Assembly: GCF_008630915.1 (NCBI RefSeq)
Contig: NZ_CP043909.1
Location: 1,302,001 to 1,366,000, forward strand
Direction: 5' to 3'
DNA length: 64,000 nt
Origin: Acinetobacter suaedae
Lineage (GTDB): Bacteria; Pseudomonadota; Gammaproteobacteria; Pseudomonadales; Moraxellaceae
In this document: one piece after another, positions 27,186 through 36,590 of the stretch
Layout: each line of letters starts with the position of its first letter
Numbering within the stretch: position 1 is the stretch's first letter
The notes under the pieces: model-generated
Seen by the model: the letters and a program-made list of their open reading frames with translations, nothing else
Database searches by the model: none
What the model was told of the DNA's origin: nothing
Made by a program: the position numbers and the translations under genes

Positions 27186-29594
27186 ATGGATAATTCAGAA
27201 CAAACCATTCATAAGCAAGAAAATAATGGCTTTGCCAGAATTGAGCCGTATAACCAACCTGCGGGTGGTTGGGGAGCATTGCTCAGTGTTGCCCGTAACC
27301 TCAAAAGGCAAGATATTCTAAAGAAAGGTTCAATCACACTACTCAATATTAATCAACCAACAGGTTTTGATTGTCCGGGTTGTGCATGGCCTGAAAAAAA
27401 AGATGCACATGCATTTAATTTTTGTGAAAACGGTGCCAAAGCAGTTGCTTTTGAGGCAACCAGTAAAACAGTAACACCTGAGTTTTTTGCAGAGCATACG
27501 GTCAGTTGGTTGGCAGAGCAGAGTGATTTCTATCTAGAAGATCTTGGGCGTTTAACTGATCCGATGCGCTACGATCCTAGCTCAGATAAATATGTCGCAA
27601 TTTCTTGGGATGAAGCTTTCCAGCTCATCGCCAAACATTTACAAGCTTTAGATCATCCAGACCAAGCCGCATTTTATACCTCTGGTCGTGCCAGTAACGA
27701 AGCCGCTTTTTTGTACCAACTTTTTGTAAGAAATTTTGGAACCAATAATTTTCCTGATTGTTCCAATATGTGCCATGAGACGACGAGCGTTGGTTTAAAA
27801 GATTCAATTGGTTTGGGAAAAGGTACGGTTATCTTAGATGACTTTGATCAAGCAGATGCGATCTTTAGTTTTGGTCATAATCCGGGTACCAATCATCCAC
27901 GAATGTTGGCAACGCTGAGAGAGGTTTCAAAGCGTGGCGGCAATATTATTGCCATTAATCCCATCAAAGAACGTGGCTTGGAACGTTTTCAAGATCCTCA
28001 AGCACCGTTGGAAATGATGACCAATGGTAGTACGCCGATCAGTCGTTATTATTTCCAGCCCAAAATTGGGGGAGATTATGCACTACTATTTGGGGTGCTC
28101 AAGCATTTATCTGAATGGGACAAAAAGGCGATAGCGCAAGGAAAACCGAGTGTATTTGATCGTAGTTTTATTGCGATGAATACGATTGGTTTCGATGAAA
28201 TGTTAGCTGAAGTTGATCGCACGGACTGGGAACAAATCCATAAATATACAGGGCTTTCACCTGAGCATTTAGAATCGATTGCAAAAATGTATTTAGATGC
28301 TAAAACCGCAATTTTCTGTTGGGGCATGGGCATCACTCAACATCGTCATGGGACTGCCAATATTCATATGCTTGCTAACTTAATGTTGGCTAGAGGGCAT
28401 ATTGGTCGCTCGGGCTCAGGTTTATGTCCTGTACGTGGTCACAGCAATGTACAAGGTGATCGCACGATGGGTATTAATGAAAATCCAAGCGATAAGTTGT
28501 TAGATAGCATTGACCGTGTGTTTGGGATCACATCTCCTCGCAAACATGGCTTTGGTGTGGTTGATACCATTAAAGCGATGTATGAAGGAGAGGTAAAAGT
28601 CTTTATTGGTTTAGGTGGTAATTTTGCAGTTGCTACACCAGACACACCTTATACACAAGAAGCACTTCGACGCTGTAATTTGACCGTAAACATCACCACT
28701 AAACTTAATCGAAGCCATTTGGTGTGTGGCAAAGATGCATTGATGCTCCCTTGTCTCGGACGTACCGAAGTTGATATGCAAGTGCATGGTCCACAAGCAA
28801 TTTCCGTCGAAGACTCTATGAGTAATGTCCATTTATCCGCAGGACGCAATCCACCAATCTCAGACAATATTTTGTCTGAACCTGACATTGTGGCGCGTAT
28901 GGCAGCAGCCACTTTGCCTGACAGCCAAGTCAAATGGCGTTGGTATATCGAGAGTTATGATCGTATTCGTGATTCTATTGCTGATGTTTTTGATGAGTTC
29001 CATGACTTTAATCAGCGGGTTTACCAACCGGGTGGTTTTCACTTAGAGCATCCTGCCAATCAACATGTTTGGAATACACCAAGTGGTAAAGCCCAATTCT
29101 TGATTACGCCTTTGGCAGAAGTTTATGAGGATGCTGAAAATCAATATGCGGCCGCTTATAGCGAACAACAAGTTTATACCTTAATGACCACACGCTCGCA
29201 TGACCAATACAATACGACTTTATATGGATTAGATGATCGTTATCGGGGTGTCTATGGACAACGTCGTGTGTTGTTTATGAATCAAGCGGATATAGATGCG
29301 GCAGGTTTTGAAGCTGATCAATGGGTTGATATTGAAAGTGTATTCTCTGATGGGGTTAAGCGGATTGTGCATAGTTTCCGTATCGTACCCTATAACATTC
29401 CCCAAGGTAGCTTAGCGGCATACTATCCAGAAACCAATCCGTTAGTCGCATTAGGTAGCCACGATAAATACGCCAAGATTCCTGCATCAAAGAGTATTCC
29501 TGTCATTCTTCATGCTGGGCAAGCACCTGAACATTTTAATTTGGCAGTTGAAGTTGATCCAGAACATGCAAATCAACGGGTCAGTGGCGTATAA
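27186..29594 (+). CDS. FdhF/YdeP-family molybdopterin oxidoreductase
   Basis: 802 residues of the formate-dehydrogenase-alpha-like group. C63, C66 and C80 (CPGC...FCENG) form a reduced iron-sulfur-like cluster region, and C196 in SNMCHETTSVGL stands where the selenocysteine or cysteine molybdenum ligand of formate dehydrogenase H lies. The C-terminal molydopterin-binding domain begins near TLMTTRSHDQYNT. There is no twin-arginine signal, so it should be cytoplasmic. GAGG eight bases upstream supports the start. Family members (E. coli YdeP) have been linked to acid stress; the substrate is unproven. The downstream fdhD gene supports a formate-dehydrogenase-type cofactor need. Confidence 0.88.
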   Translation: MDNSEQTIHKQENNGFARIEPYNQPAGGWGALLSVARNLKRQDILKKGSITLLNINQPTGFDCPGCAWPEKKDAHAFNFCENGAKAVAFEATSKTVTPEFFAEHTVSWLAEQSDFYLEDLGRLTDPMRYDPSSDKYVAISWDEAFQLIAKHLQALDHPDQAAFYTSGRASNEAAFLYQLFVRNFGTNNFPDCSNMCHETTSVGLKDSIGLGKGTVILDDFDQADAIFSFGHNPGTNHPRMLATLREVSKRGGNIIAINPIKERGLERFQDPQAPLEMMTNGSTPISRYYFQPKIGGDYALLFGVLKHLSEWDKKAIAQGKPSVFDRSFIAMNTIGFDEMLAEVDRTDWEQIHKYTGLSPEHLESIAKMYLDAKTAIFCWGMGITQHRHGTANIHMLANLMLARGHIGRSGSGLCPVRGHSNVQGDRTMGINENPSDKLLDSIDRVFGITSPRKHGFGVVDTIKAMYEGEVKVFIGLGGNFAVATPDTPYTQEALRRCNLTVNITTKLNRSHLVCGKDALMLPCLGRTEVDMQVHGPQAISVEDSMSNVHLSAGRNPPISDNILSEPDIVARMAAATLPDSQVKWRWYIESYDRIRDSIADVFDEFHDFNQRVYQPGGFHLEHPANQHVWNTPSGKAQFLITPLAEVYEDAENQYAAAYSEQQVYTLMTTRSHDQYNTTLYGLDDRYRGVYGQRRVLFMNQADIDAAGFEADQWVDIESVFSDGVKRIVHSFRIVPYNIPQGSLAAYYPETNPLVALGSHDKYAKIPASKSIPVILHAGQAPEHFNLAVEVDPEHANQRVSGV

Positions 29595-29643
29595 CGTATT
29601 CGATTTTTAATATTCGAGTGAGAAATATCAAAGAGGTTTATAG

Positions 29644-30435
29644 GTGGATACAAAAATACGCGGCTATGAAACGGTGCAAGTACACCGTTTCCATCAGGAT
29701 TTGTCTGAAAATGAAATGGATTATATCGTTCAGGAATATCCAGTTGCATTGATATATAACGGCATTTCTCACGCAGTTATGATGGCAACGCCGTCCGATA
29801 TTGGGGTATTCGCCAAAGGCTTTAGCCTATCTGAAGGAATTGTGCAGAGTCCCAACGAATTATATTCGATTGAAATTAGTCAAAATGAACTGGGTGTGCA
29901 AGTCGAGATGACAATTGCATCGCGTGCATTTATGGCTCTCAAACAACATCGACGGATGATGGTTGGGCGAACAGGTTGTGGTTTATGCGGGATTGAGAGT
30001 TTAAAGCAACTTTATTCCGAGCTGCCATTGGTGAGCAGTCATGTTTCGTCCTCTTGGCTTAATCAAATTCCAAGTGCAATTGCTCAACTCAAAGCTAAAC
30101 AAAAAATTAGTGAATTAACAGGTGGTGCCCATGCCGCTGCTTGGGTGGTCAAAGGTCAGATCATTGCTTTGTTTGAAGATGTTGGGCGACACAATGCCTT
30201 AGATAAATTATTGGGTTATTTGGCTGAACAAAAGTTAAATGTTGCGGATGGTTTTGTGGTCATGACCAGTCGTGCCAGTTATGAGCTGATTCGCAAATGT
30301 GCGCAATTCAACATTGCTTTATTGGCAACGATTTCGGCACCGACTAGCATGGCAATCGAAATGGCAAAAAAATTGAACCTAACCTTAGCAAGTTTTTGTC
30401 GTGGAGATAGCTTCGTCGTTTATACGCAGGAATAG
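29644..30435 (+). CDS. fdhD: Formate dehydrogenase accessory sulfurtransferase FdhD
   Basis: 263 residues from a GTG start placed by GAGG upstream. The cysteine pair C112-x2-C115 (GCGLCG) is the persulfide relay that passes sulfur from a cysteine desulfurase to the molybdenum cofactor. Further motifs are FSLSEGI, TGGAHAAA, EDVGRHNALDKLLG and TSRASYELI. It lies 49 bases after the fdhF-like gene, which it probably activates. Confidence 0.94.
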   Translation: MDTKIRGYETVQVHRFHQDLSENEMDYIVQEYPVALIYNGISHAVMMATPSDIGVFAKGFSLSEGIVQSPNELYSIEISQNELGVQVEMTIASRAFMALKQHRRMMVGRTGCGLCGIESLKQLYSELPLVSSHVSSSWLNQIPSAIAQLKAKQKISELTGGAHAAAWVVKGQIIALFEDVGRHNALDKLLGYLAEQKLNVADGFVVMTSRASYELIRKCAQFNIALLATISAPTSMAIEMAKKLNLTLASFCRGDSFVVYTQE

Positions 30436-30516
30436 TAAAAATTTGTGTTTCTGTTGCTAAGTGATTCATCGATTTGTGTAGGATATACGTATTAACTTTT
30501 TTTATTCCTAAAAATT

Positions 30517-31458
30517 ATGAATATACCGCTTAGACCACAGCCTGTAATTAATAATCTTTCAGGTGAAAATGCCTTATTTATCGTTCTAGGTATCAATGCT
30601 CAACCTGATTATTCTGGGGTGATTGATTTTCTTGCAAACTTTTCTGCTTTGGTTCGGAGTCTCAATCATCGATTTCCACAGAGTAATTTTAGTGCTTCTG
30701 TTGGGATTGGTTCAAATGCCTGGGACTTATTATTTCCACAGTTAAATAAACCGAAAGAGCTAACTCCATTTCAGGAAATAAAGGGAATCAAACATACTGC
30801 GGTAGCGACGGCAGGAGATTTATTTTTCCATATCCGAGCGGATCAGGTGGCGATCTGCTATGAACTTGCTGCGATTCTCCATGAACAACTTAAACAAGAT
30901 ACCTATCCCATCAGTGAAACCAAAGGTTTCAGGTATTTTGATGGCCGTGCCATTTTAGGCTTTGTGGACGGTACTGAAAATCCTGAACATGAAATTGCCA
31001 AAGAAATCGCCTATGTAGGTGCAGAAGATGCTGAGTTCCTTGGTGGTAGTTATGTATTCATTCAAAAATATTTACATAACATGGAAATGTGGAAAGGGCT
31101 AAGCACCGAAGAACAAGAAAAAGTGATTGGCAGAAAGAAATATGATGATGTTGAATTAGGTGATGATGTTAAGCCACAAAATGCACATAATGTGGTGAGT
31201 AAAGCACACGATGCTGATGGCAATGAATTGAAAATTCTCAGAGCCAATATGCCATTTTCAAACCCAACTGAAGGAGAGTACGGCACTTTCTTTATTGGGT
31301 ATTCACGCTCATTCAATATCACCAAAACGATGTTAGAAAATATGTTTCTTGGCAAAGAAAATGGTCATGTGGATCGGTTATTAGATTTCAGTACACCTGT
31401 TTCTGGGAGCTTATTCTTTGTACCGACCTTTGACTTCCTCGAAGATTTAGGCGAGTAA
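30517..31458 (+). CDS. Dyp-type haem peroxidase (YfeX-like)
   Basis: 313 residues, the size of class P Dyp peroxidases. The distal GFVDGTENP motif gives D151, and H224 in QNAHNVV aligns with the proximal haem histidine of YfeX. There is no signal peptide, so it is cytoplasmic. It uses hydrogen peroxide to oxidise dyes or porphyrin-like compounds; the natural substrate is unknown. It is separated from fdhD by 81 bases and may have its own promoter. Confidence 0.9.
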   Translation: MNIPLRPQPVINNLSGENALFIVLGINAQPDYSGVIDFLANFSALVRSLNHRFPQSNFSASVGIGSNAWDLLFPQLNKPKELTPFQEIKGIKHTAVATAGDLFFHIRADQVAICYELAAILHEQLKQDTYPISETKGFRYFDGRAILGFVDGTENPEHEIAKEIAYVGAEDAEFLGGSYVFIQKYLHNMEMWKGLSTEEQEKVIGRKKYDDVELGDDVKPQNAHNVVSKAHDADGNELKILRANMPFSNPTEGEYGTFFIGYSRSFNITKTMLENMFLGKENGHVDRLLDFSTPVSGSLFFVPTFDFLEDLGE

Positions 31459-31464
31459 GTTTAA

Positions 31465-31496
31465 TTCGCTGAAATGAATCAGTTTATTTCAGCGAA
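31465..31496. terminator. Hairpin between the convergent peroxidase and thioesterase genes
   Basis: TTCGCTGAAAT and ATTTCAGCGAA form a perfect 11-bp stem with a 10-base loop, inside the 43-base gap between the two stop codons. T-runs are weak on both sides, so termination may need Rho or be partial. Confidence 0.55.
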
Positions 31497-31501
31497 AATG
31501 C

Positions 31502-31897
31502 TTATTGGCTAATCAGATATTTTTGTAACTGAGTACGGAATTGATCTGGAATACGATCTGATTTCTGCGCGCTGAAATCGAAATACACTTGAACAGCTTT
31601 ACCTCGCGCAACACAGTGATCATTTTGCCAAGCTTCATGTGCGACAATGAATGAAGAATTCCCGATCTGTTCAATCCATGTTTTGATTTCGATTTCAGCA
31701 CCATAATAAATTTGGGCAACAAAATCGACTTCAACTCGTGCGAGAATCAAAGGTAGGTTTTTGATTTCCATACTTGGGTTGAATAAACGAAAAACAGGTT
31801 CGCGTGCGGTTTCAAACCAACCTGTGATTACAGTATTGTTGATATGTCCGAAAGCATCTGTTTCATAAAATCTTGGTGTGAGCGAAAGTGTAAACAT
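31502..31897 (-). CDS. Acyl-CoA thioesterase, hotdog fold (YbgC/FadM-like)
   Basis: 131 residues. FYETDAFGHINNTVITGWFETARE at the N-terminus carries the conserved aspartate (D14) and the hotdog helix of 4-hydroxybenzoyl-CoA-thioesterase-type enzymes. It hydrolyses acyl-CoA thioesters; chain-length preference cannot be told. It lies between the peroxidase and adeC as an independent minus-strand gene. Confidence 0.85.
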   Translation of the reverse strand: MFTLSLTPRFYETDAFGHINNTVITGWFETAREPVFRLFNPSMEIKNLPLILARVEVDFVAQIYYGAEIEIKTWIEQIGNSSFIVAHEAWQNDHCVARGKAVQVYFDFSAQKSDRIPDQFRTQLQKYLISQ

Positions 31898-31938
31898 AGA
31901 TTAACGGTTATTTTCTGATTTAAACTTAAACACTATAA

Positions 31939-31963
31939 GGGCTGAGTCTTTAAAAATCAGCCC
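31939..31963 (-). terminator. Possible terminator after adeC
   Basis: On the minus strand GGGCTGA pairs with TCAGCCC (7 bp, 11-base loop), 20 bases past the adeC stop. The T-run is weak. Confidence 0.5.
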
Positions 31964-31982
31964 GAATAACAGACTTAAGCGT

Positions 31983-33386
31983 TTACGAATGTCGAGATAA
32001 TCCACCTCCTAAAGCCTTATAGAGTTCGATCTGATTATTCAATTTAGTTTGTTCAAGTATCAATAAGCCTTGTTGAGCTGCATAAGCTGAACGTTGTGCA
32101 TCCAATACAGTCAGATAACTATCAATACCAGCTCTAAAACGAGCACTAGATAGCTTATAAGTCGTATCTGTTGCCGAGACTAAGCGGCGTTGAGCATCAA
32201 GACGTTCATCAATATGTGCATGGGCAGCAAGTGCATCATTCACCTCACGAAAAGCAGCTTGAATTGATTTTTCATATTCAGAGAGTGCTATCTTTTGGTC
32301 TGTTTCTGAGATTTTAACATTCGCCTTTCGAGTGCCCCAGTCAAAAATGGGGAGGTCTATACTTGGGCCGATTGACCAAGAGAAACCACCAGACTTAAAT
32401 AAATCATTCAGTTCAGTTGAAGCATATCCAGCAGAACCAGTTAGGCTAATAGTCGGAAACATTCGTGCTTTCGCTGCACCAATATTTGCGCCTGCAGCAC
32501 GCAGTTGATATTCGGCAGCTTTTAAATCTGGACGATTATTCAATAAGTCACTACTTAAACCCGTTGCAAAGGTCTTTTCTTGAGTGATATTGGAGATCGC
32601 TTGGTGAGGCAGTAAGTCCTGTGGAATGGTTTGCCCAGCCAATAGATTCAATAAATTCTGTGCTTGCAAGACTTGGGTTTTATAATTTGCCACATCATTA
32701 CGAGCAGTCTCTACAGAGATTTGTGCTTGTCGTAATGGTACTTCACTATCAATCCCAACGTGGAAGCGCTTTTTATTCAGCTCGTATGAATCAAGTTGAG
32801 CTTTTAAGGTTTGTTCAGCTAGGCTGAGATTCTCTTTCGCAAATGCATAATTTAACCATGCTTGTGTGATTTGACTCACGAGGCTAATTTGTGTGGCGTC
32901 GCGTGCGCTTTGCGTGGCTAAGTATTGATTTAAAGCGGTATCTTTGAGACTTTTCACTCGTCCCCAAAAATCCAATTCATAGGCTGTTACACCTAAACCA
33001 ACTTGAAAAGTAGAGTAGGGATTATTGGGATTTATCGAGGGATTTACTTGTCGTACTGCGCTGCCTGTGGCTCCTATCATTGGTAGTTGGTCATTTCGAG
33101 TGATTTGGTACTGTTGCTGAGCGCGTTGAATATTGAGCGTTGCAGTGCGCAAATCTCGATTGTTCTCTAAACTGATCTCAATGACTTGCAATAAACGAGG
33201 ATCAGAAAAAAAATCTTTATAACCTTGTTCTGCAATTGAGGTTCCATCATTAGCATGACTAAAGCTTTGCGGAATATCAGAGCGAATGACTGGTGAAGGG
33301 GCTTGCATACTGACACAAGCAGTCAGGGCGATAGTAAGGGTAGAGATGACGATTCCACGTGATAAAAGTACAGTCGATCTAGACAT
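31983..33386 (-). CDS. adeC: RND efflux outer-membrane factor AdeC
   Basis: 467 residues from the ATG at 33386, which has GGAG six bases upstream; a TTG four codons earlier overlaps that ribosome site and is unlikely. The signal peptide ends in the lipobox LTAC, so it is a lipoprotein channel of the NodT/TolC family. Motifs LLNNRPDLKAAEYQLRAAGANIGAAKARMFPTISLTGSAG are typical. It lies 78 bases after adeB, across a 12-bp hairpin. Similarity to A. baumannii AdeC, recalled from memory, is high. Many Acinetobacter strains lack this gene, so its presence is notable. Confidence 0.9.
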   Translation of the reverse strand: MSRSTVLLSRGIVISTLTIALTACVSMQAPSPVIRSDIPQSFSHANDGTSIAEQGYKDFFSDPRLLQVIEISLENNRDLRTATLNIQRAQQQYQITRNDQLPMIGATGSAVRQVNPSINPNNPYSTFQVGLGVTAYELDFWGRVKSLKDTALNQYLATQSARDATQISLVSQITQAWLNYAFAKENLSLAEQTLKAQLDSYELNKKRFHVGIDSEVPLRQAQISVETARNDVANYKTQVLQAQNLLNLLAGQTIPQDLLPHQAISNITQEKTFATGLSSDLLNNRPDLKAAEYQLRAAGANIGAAKARMFPTISLTGSAGYASTELNDLFKSGGFSWSIGPSIDLPIFDWGTRKANVKISETDQKIALSEYEKSIQAAFREVNDALAAHAHIDERLDAQRRLVSATDTTYKLSSARFRAGIDSYLTVLDAQRSAYAAQQGLLILEQTKLNNQIELYKALGGGLSRHS

Positions 33387-33428
33387 GGTACGCTCCAAAT
33401 AGAAATGAATATGGTTTAGGCCTGCTGT

Positions 33429-33456
33429 ATCAGAGGAAAGGTGACTTTCCTCTGAT
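33429..33456. promoter_or_regulatory. 12-bp hairpin between adeB and adeC
   Basis: ATCAGAGGAAAG and CTTTCCTCTGAT are perfect arms around GTGA. In the minus-strand adeABC mRNA it stands between the two genes without a T-run, so it may modulate adeC levels or protect the adeAB message. In plus-strand sense it has a GNRA loop and a five-T tail like a terminator. Confidence 0.5.
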
Positions 33457-33464
33457 TTTTCAGT

Positions 33465-36400
33465 TTAGGAGGTAGTTTCTTGCTTCGTGTATGTTCGTTT
33501 TGATTTAAACAGTTTCTCTACGCCGCCAAGGATAAAGACGAAGAAAACAGGAACGAAGAAAATTGCAAGAATAGTGGCTGATATCATGCCGCCAAATACA
33601 CCTGTACCTAATGCGTGTTGGGTTTCTGAACTTGCACCAGAGGCAATCACTAAGGGAATGACACCACAGGTAAAGGCAAGTGAGGTCATCAAAATCGGAC
33701 GTAAACGCAGTTTCGCTGCTTGTACTGTTGCCTCGATCAAACTCATCCCTTCTTCTTTGAGCATTTTTGCGAATTCAACGATCAAAATGGCGTTCTTGGC
33801 AGAGAGTCCAATGATGGTAATCAAACCAATTTTAAAGAATACGTCATTCATCATTCCTCTCGTCATAATCGCAACTATGGCACCGAAGATACCCAATGGA
33901 ACAACTAACATGACAGAAAGTGGAATTGCCCAACTTTCATATAATGCAGCCAGCACAAGGAAGACCACTAACATTGATAGAACCAATAAGAATGCCATTT
34001 GCGATTCAGACTGTTTCTCTTGCAGTGAAATTCCTGTCCATTCATAGCCAATTCCTTTCGGCAATTGAGCGATCAGATTTTCCATTTCACGCATTGCATC
34101 ACCAGAAGAGGTATCAAAATTAGGGATACCCGCAATGCTTAATGAAGGACGACCATTGTATCGGTTATATTGTTGGGGAGCTTTGTTCCATTCAGGTGTA
34201 ACTACCTCAGACAAAGAGACTAATTGACCGCTTGCACCTGCGACTTTGAGATTCAAAATATCTTTTAAGTGCATACGTGACTTTGCTTCCACTTGGACAA
34301 TCACTTGTTGCATACGACCCTGATTTGGAAAATCATTGATATACATTGAACCCATAGAGGTCGAAATAATATCGGAGACATCAGCAAATCTCACACCTAG
34401 AGCATTCAGTTTTTCACGGTCAATTTTTAAAGAAATATTGTCACCTTGTGGTAAACCTTCATTCCAAACCATGTAAAACTTTTTGTTTTTAGCTGCCATT
34501 GCCATCAATTGGTCTTGTGCGGCTAATAATGCAGGCATACCTAAGTTGGCACGGTCTTGTAAGCGGAGACTGAAACCTGAGAAAGTACCTAACTCATCAA
34601 TTGCGGGTGGAAGCACAGCCATCGTTGCGCCTTCCTTGCTATTTGCCATTTCAGCATTGACTGCATTGGTCATTTCAGATGCGCTAGAAGTACGATCTTT
34701 AAAATCCTTCAATGTAGTAAATGAAACAGCCACATTTTGTCCAGCACCGCTAAAGCCCCAACCGAGAATCGTGGTGTTATTCTTAACATTTGGATTGTCT
34801 TTAAGGCTATCCTCAAACTGATTTACGATGTTTTTTGTACGCTCAGTGGTTGCATCAGATGGTAGTTGGAATGTAGTTAGGAACCAACCTTGATCTTCTT
34901 CAGGCATAAATGCAGTTGGCCAATACTTCATCCCCGCAAAGGTTAAACCTGTAATCACAACAAAGATCACCATCATTGGAATACTATGTTTAATCACTTT
35001 AAGTAGGATGCGTTCATATTTTTTCGTAACTTTATCAAAGCTACGATCAAACCATGCAAAAAAACCTTTCTTCTGATGATGCCCATCAATCGGTTTGAGA
35101 ATCGTGGCACAAAGTGCAGGCGTTAAAATCAGTGCCAATAGTGCTGAGAATAAAATAGACACCGACATAGTCAGGGTAAATTGTTGATAAATGATACCCA
35201 CTGAACCACTCGCAAATGCCATTGGTAAAAATACCGCTGCCAGTACGAGTGTAATCCCGATAATTGGACTGGTGATTTCCTTCATGGCTTTAGAGGTTGC
35301 CTCTTTAGGCGACAAACCTTCTGTTGCCATAATCCGCTCAACGTTTTCCACGACGACAATCGCATCATCCACGATGATCCCGATGGCGAGTACCATACCA
35401 AACATCGTCAATACGTTAATGGAAAACCCAGCAACCAACATCACGGCAAAGGTGCCGAGTAATGCAATGGGCGCAACAATCGCAGGAATCAGCGTATAGC
35501 GGACGTTATGTAAGAATAAGTACATCACGATGAAAACCAGAACCATCGCTTCAAGTAAAGTATGAATAACTTTTTCAATTGAAATTTTAACGAATGGCGC
35601 TGTGTCATAAGGGATACTAAACTGCATTCCCTCGGGTAAATTGACTTTTAACTCTTCAATTTTTTCACGGACTGCGTCTGCTGTTTTTACCGCATTGGCA
35701 CCTGGGCTGAGCTGAATTGCAGCGGCAGTTGAGGGTTTACCATCTTCTAAGATCGCATAATTATACGCTTGAGATCCAATTTCAACATTGGCAACGTCAG
35801 AAAGTCGGATCACACTACCACTGGTTTTGCTTTTCAAACTGATATTTTTGAATTGCTCTACACTATCGAGTTGGCCTTGTGCAGATAATGGAATTGTGAT
35901 GAGTTGACCCTGTTCTGCAGGCATGTCTCCAAGACGACCAGGTGCAATTTCAACGTTATTTTCACGAATAGCTGCATTTACATCGCTAATTGATAAACCA
36001 TAAGCCACAAGTTTGTTTGGATCGACCCAAATTCGCATGGCTTTTTCTGCACCAAAGGATTGAACTTTCCCGACCCCTTCGACACGTTTTAATTCTTCCA
36101 CCACATTACGAGCAAGATAGTCACTCAAGTCAATTTCTGAATACTGACTATTGGGTGAATTCATACCGACTAACATCAAGAAACCGGATGATGAAGACTC
36201 AACTTGTAAACCTTGTTGACGAACAATTTGAGGTAAGCGTGCCTCAACCGCTTTGATCTTGTTTTGCACATCAACCTGTGCCATATCAACATCAGTGCCA
36301 GGCTTAAAGGTAGCAGAAATGACTGCCATACCAGAGCTATCCGTTGTCGAGCTGTAATAAAGTAAATTATTTACGCCAGACAGTTCTCGTTCAATCAGTG

Positions 36401-36590
36401 TAACCACACTATCGTTAATGGTTTTAGGTGTTGCACCAGGATAGACCGCACTAATATTGACTTGCGGTGGAGCTACACTTGGAAAACGAGCAATCGGTAA
36501 TTTAGGAATACTCAGTAACCCAAATAAAATAATAAAAATCGCGATCACCCACGCAAAGACTGGGCGACGAATGAAGAATTGGGACATCAT
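33465..36590 (-). CDS. adeB: RND multidrug efflux transporter AdeB
   Basis: 1041 residues from MMSQFFIRRPVFAWVIAIF. The frame is open for ten more codons, but AAGGAG sits six bases before the ATG at 36590, and that start overlaps the adeA stop as ATGA. Twelve membrane segments, two periplasmic loops, and the proton-relay aspartates in IGIIVDDAIVVVEN are present. The sequence follows A. baumannii AdeB closely as remembered. It exports aminoglycosides, tetracyclines and many other drugs by proton exchange, in complex with AdeA and AdeC. Confidence 0.96.
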   Translation of the reverse strand: MMSQFFIRRPVFAWVIAIFIILFGLLSIPKLPIARFPSVAPPQVNISAVYPGATPKTINDSVVTLIERELSGVNNLLYYSSTTDSSGMAVISATFKPGTDVDMAQVDVQNKIKAVEARLPQIVRQQGLQVESSSSGFLMLVGMNSPNSQYSEIDLSDYLARNVVEELKRVEGVGKVQSFGAEKAMRIWVDPNKLVAYGLSISDVNAAIRENNVEIAPGRLGDMPAEQGQLITIPLSAQGQLDSVEQFKNISLKSKTSGSVIRLSDVANVEIGSQAYNYAILEDGKPSTAAAIQLSPGANAVKTADAVREKIEELKVNLPEGMQFSIPYDTAPFVKISIEKVIHTLLEAMVLVFIVMYLFLHNVRYTLIPAIVAPIALLGTFAVMLVAGFSINVLTMFGMVLAIGIIVDDAIVVVENVERIMATEGLSPKEATSKAMKEITSPIIGITLVLAAVFLPMAFASGSVGIIYQQFTLTMSVSILFSALLALILTPALCATILKPIDGHHQKKGFFAWFDRSFDKVTKKYERILLKVIKHSIPMMVIFVVITGLTFAGMKYWPTAFMPEEDQGWFLTTFQLPSDATTERTKNIVNQFEDSLKDNPNVKNNTTILGWGFSGAGQNVAVSFTTLKDFKDRTSSASEMTNAVNAEMANSKEGATMAVLPPAIDELGTFSGFSLRLQDRANLGMPALLAAQDQLMAMAAKNKKFYMVWNEGLPQGDNISLKIDREKLNALGVRFADVSDIISTSMGSMYINDFPNQGRMQQVIVQVEAKSRMHLKDILNLKVAGASGQLVSLSEVVTPEWNKAPQQYNRYNGRPSLSIAGIPNFDTSSGDAMREMENLIAQLPKGIGYEWTGISLQEKQSESQMAFLLVLSMLVVFLVLAALYESWAIPLSVMLVVPLGIFGAIVAIMTRGMMNDVFFKIGLITIIGLSAKNAILIVEFAKMLKEEGMSLIEATVQAAKLRLRPILMTSLAFTCGVIPLVIASGASSETQHALGTGVFGGMISATILAIFFVPVFFVFILGGVEKLFKSKRTYTKQETTS

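Noticed and set aside
33487..36256. Several open frames opposite adeB
   Set aside because: They are antisense shadows of adeB with no ribosome sites and no recognisable domains.
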